A DNA stretch of 52,028 nucleotides from Clostridia bacterium (GTDB taxonomy: Bacteria; Bacillota; Clostridia; Christensenellales; CAG-138): contig JAFSPW010000050.1 of assembly GCA_017451295.1 (NCBI GenBank), positions 1-52,028 of the forward strand. Direction: 5' to 3'. The notes under the pieces are model-generated. The model searched no databases and was not told the origin of the DNA. It was given only the letters and a program-made list of their open reading frames with translations. Made by a program: the position numbers and the translations under genes. Shown piece after piece: positions 50,951 through 52,028 of this stretch. How positions within the stretch are numbered: the first letter of the stretch is position 1; the number at the start of each line of letters is the position of its first letter.

Positions 50951-51481
50951 TTATCGTTCCTTCTTCAGCGTATCATAGATGGTGTCATAGAGGGCCACGC
51001 TGTTCTGCGGCCAGTTCTTCTGCAGTTCCAAGGCTTCCTCCACGGAGGACACGAACACATCAATGCCCAGCAGAACCCGGTTCCCCTCCAATGCTTTCAA
51101 ATGTACCTCATAGCCCCCCTCGGGCAGAGGTTCATGCTCCGCCACCAGCTCCCGCTCCTGGCGAAATAGGGGAGACTTTTGCTTTAGATATTGGTCTATG
51201 CTTTCCCGCAGAGAATAGGTCAGTCCCTTTTCAAACATCTGCAGGGTGTTTTCCCCTTGCACGGTAAGATAGGCGCAGCCGCCAAAGGCTCGCCGCTCGT
51301 ACACGATATCGTGATTTTCTTCCAGTTCGCCCACAGCGTTATGAAAAGAGAACCAGTCCATCCCCGTGCACTCATAGGCGCATTGGAAAAACTGCTGCTC
51401 CGTTAGCTCCGTCTTGGCGGCATTGAGTATATACAATAGTTGAACCTTTTCCTTGGGAAGTCCCTCAAGAAAGTTTGGCAT
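50951..51481 (-). CDS. DUF4364-family protein
   Basis: A 176-aa soluble protein found next to replication or repair genes in clostridia; I recognise the DUF4364 family from its start PNFLEGLPKEKVQLLYIL and layout. The N-terminal 80 residues look like a winged-helix fold (LTEQQFFQCAYECTG, NAVGELEENHDIVYE), suggesting a DNA-binding or regulatory role, but this is not shown. The ATG at 51481 is chosen because GGAGG lies 10 nt upstream; the frame is open further upstream but crosses the promoter. First gene of the pcrA-ligA operon. Confidence 0.82.
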   Translation of the reverse strand: MPNFLEGLPKEKVQLLYILNAAKTELTEQQFFQCAYECTGMDWFSFHNAVGELEENHDIVYERRAFGGCAYLTVQGENTLQMFEKGLTYSLRESIDQYLKQKSPLFRQERELVAEHEPLPEGGYEVHLKALEGNRVLLGIDVFVSSVEEALELQKNWPQNSVALYDTIYDTLKKER

Positions 51482-51505
51482 AGGTATGCATCCTCCCACG
51501 CCTTT

Positions 51506-51534
51506 AGTATACCAAAAGGGGAGGGACTTGACAA
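51506..51534 (-). promoter_or_regulatory. Promoter of the DUF4364-pcrA-ligA operon
   Basis: Minus-strand TTGTCA (51534-51529) and TATACT (51511-51506) with a 17-bp spacer; identical boxes to the xth promoter. Confidence 0.8.
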
Positions 51535-51548
51535 TATTTACTGAATAC

Positions 51549-51684
51549 AAAATTCGTAAATAGACGGAATGACGACGAATTGTGATGGAGCAGTATTGAC
51601 TGAAAATAGAGCTTTGTCAGCGATAATCAGAGTATCATGCTTCAAAATAATGATGCAATAAAAATTTGTATTTGACGGAATTAC
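51549..51684 (+). repeat. Imperfect direct repeat, two copies
   Basis: A 25-bp unit at 51549-51573 recurs at 51661-51684 with about 20 matching positions, including AAAATT, GTA and GACGGAAT. The copies are 112 bp apart start to start and enclose an AT-rich segment. Confidence 0.6.
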
Positions 51685-51689
51685 TGTGC

Positions 51690-51721
51690 AAAAATCCTGC
51701 CACTCTTGTGACAGGATTTTT
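51690..51721. terminator. Hairpin terminator-like element
   Basis: AAAAATCCTG (51690-51699) pairs with CAGGATTTTT (51712-51721), with an extra CAC/GTG pairing inside the loop. Both strands have T-rich 3' arms, so it could work in both directions. Confidence 0.75.
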
Positions 51722-51737
51722 GCTTTGGTGGAGCATA

Positions 51738-51826
51738 GGGGATAAAATTCGCGCTCACGCTTGGTCGGGGTGCGGCTCTGAAGCTCCACTGGAACTTCAT
51801 TCACTACCGCACCCGTTCGAATCCCC
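51738..51826. other. Foldable element between two terminators
   Basis: Nested pairing is visible: GGGG (51738-51741) with CCCC (51823-51826), ATTCG (51747-51751) with CGAAT (51818-51822), GGGTGCGG (51768-51775) with CCGCACCC (51807-51814), and inside it GAAGCTCCA/TGGAACTTC (51780-51798, one mismatch). It is not a functional tRNA: no proper anticodon arm or T stem forms. It may be a small RNA or a repeat remnant; the strand is unknown. Confidence 0.5.
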
Positions 51827-51845
51827 CTTATAACAGCAAAACAAA

Positions 51846-51871
51846 AGGCACCGAATGGTGCCTATTGTTTT
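51846..51871. terminator. Hairpin terminator-like element
   Basis: AGGCACC (51846-51852) pairs with GGTGCCT (51857-51863) around GAAT, with ATTGTTTT after it on plus and TTTTGTTTTG on minus, so it is plausibly bidirectional. Confidence 0.78.
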
Positions 51872-51916
51872 ACTGTCTATGGGGTACGTAAAAGATGGAT
51901 TTGCGTTTTTGATAGA

Positions 51917-52028
51917 TGGATTCGAACCCTCGGGACAAAGTGAAATCTTTTGCCTTGCGGCAAAAGGTGAAATCAAAGGCTGAGACCTTTGATGAAATCG
52001 TTCGCTGCGCTCGCGGTGAAATGAAATC
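51917..52028 (+). repeat. Array of TGAAATC repeats separated by hairpins, running off the window
   Basis: After a tRNA T-arm-like stretch (GATGGATTCGAACCC near 51915-51929), TGAAATC occurs at 51941, 51968, 51993 and 52022, with a near copy TGAAATG at 52017. The spacers are self-complementary: CTTTTGCC/GGCAAAAG (51947-51966), CAAAGG/CCTTTG (51974-51991) and an imperfect GC-rich one (51999-52015). Unit spacing is 24-29 bp. The function is unknown and the array continues past the window end. Confidence 0.75.

Larger units (their letters stand above)
51535..52028. other. Gene-free right end
   Basis: No credible gene lies here. The first 155 bp are AT-rich with an imperfect direct repeat; two hairpin terminators bracket a foldable GC-rich element; the last 110 bp are an array of TGAAATC units. 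An 88-codon minus-strand frame through 51538-51804 crosses a terminator and looks unlike a protein gene. Confidence 0.7.

Noticed and set aside
51538..51804. 88-codon minus-strand frame in the right-end gene-free stretch
   Set aside because: It runs through a terminator hairpin and the foldable element, and its composition does not look protein-like.
51721..51840. Possible tRNA gene with GTTCGAATCC T-arm-like sequence
   Set aside because: No acceptor, anticodon and T stems can form together on either strand; the T-stem bases do not pair.
51941..52028. CRISPR array
   Set aside because: The repeat unit is only 7 bp and the spacers are self-complementary; no cas genes are nearby.

Overview
The window looks like chromosomal DNA of an endospore-forming, fairly GC-rich member of the Firmicutes, probably class Clostridia. 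Evidence: an alpha/beta-type small acid-soluble spore protein, strong AGGAGG ribosome-binding sites, sigma-A-like promoters, and Firmicutes gene neighbourhoods (Asp23-like/fakA/recG; yicC/gmk/rpoZ/priA; def/fmt/rsmB/rlmN/stp/prkC/rsgA/rpe). A placement near Oscillospirales is a guess from general character and cannot be proved here. Nearly all of the window is protein-coding core genome.

Layout. 1-1.7 kb: the 3' part of a type I restriction subunit (hsdR) facing a tRNA-Pro(GGG), with a shared terminator between them. 1.8-5.0 kb: a cobalamin riboswitch with its own promoter and terminator, in front of a three-gene ABC importer (btuF/btuC/btuD-like). 5.0-8.6 kb: an operon of a small P-loop protein (TTG start), a membrane-anchored S41 protease, and a fusion of an alpha/beta hydrolase with an S-adenosylhomocysteine hydrolase-like module. 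8.6-11.3 kb: a divergent EF-G paralogue and a small membrane protein. 11.3-15.7 kb (minus strand): xth-maf-uvrC-trpS. 15.7-17.4 kb: a serine hydrolase and a degenerate glucosamine-6-phosphate-deaminase-like protein. 17.4-22.4 kb: yebC, an Asp23-family gene, fakA and recG. 22.4-28.7 kb: a spore protein gene and a tightly packed response regulator/histidine kinase/htrA/mutS2 cluster. 28.6-36.9 kb (minus): def-fmt-rsmB-rlmN-stp-prkC-rsgA-rpe-yihY, a translation and cell-signalling operon. 37.0-41.7 kb: a membrane-anchored XRE/LiaF-like regulator convergent with an asymmetric heterodimeric ABC exporter. 41.7-51.5 kb (minus): priA, rpoZ, gmk, yicC, a PurM/HypE-like protein, ligA, pcrA and a DUF4364 gene. 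51.5-52.0 kb: a gene-free stretch with direct repeats, two hairpin terminators, a foldable element and an array of TGAAATC repeats that runs off the window.

How the parts work together. The B12 importer is probably switched off by cobalamin through premature termination. Two long minus-strand operons carry DNA repair and replication restart (pcrA, ligA, priA), nucleotide supply (gmk), formylmethionine handling (fmt, def), rRNA modification (rsmB, rlmN), ribosome assembly (rsgA) and a Ser/Thr kinase-phosphatase pair (prkC/stp). The exporter genes and their probable sensor lie between priA and def, which are neighbours in Bacillus-type genomes.

The most unusual items are the hydrolase-SAHH fusion with an internal in-frame start at its domain boundary, the HTH-LiaF-like membrane regulator beside the exporter, two paralogues that have lost catalytic residues (EF-G-like, NagB-like), and the structured repeat island at the right edge. 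I saw no CRISPR array, transposase or prophage genes.
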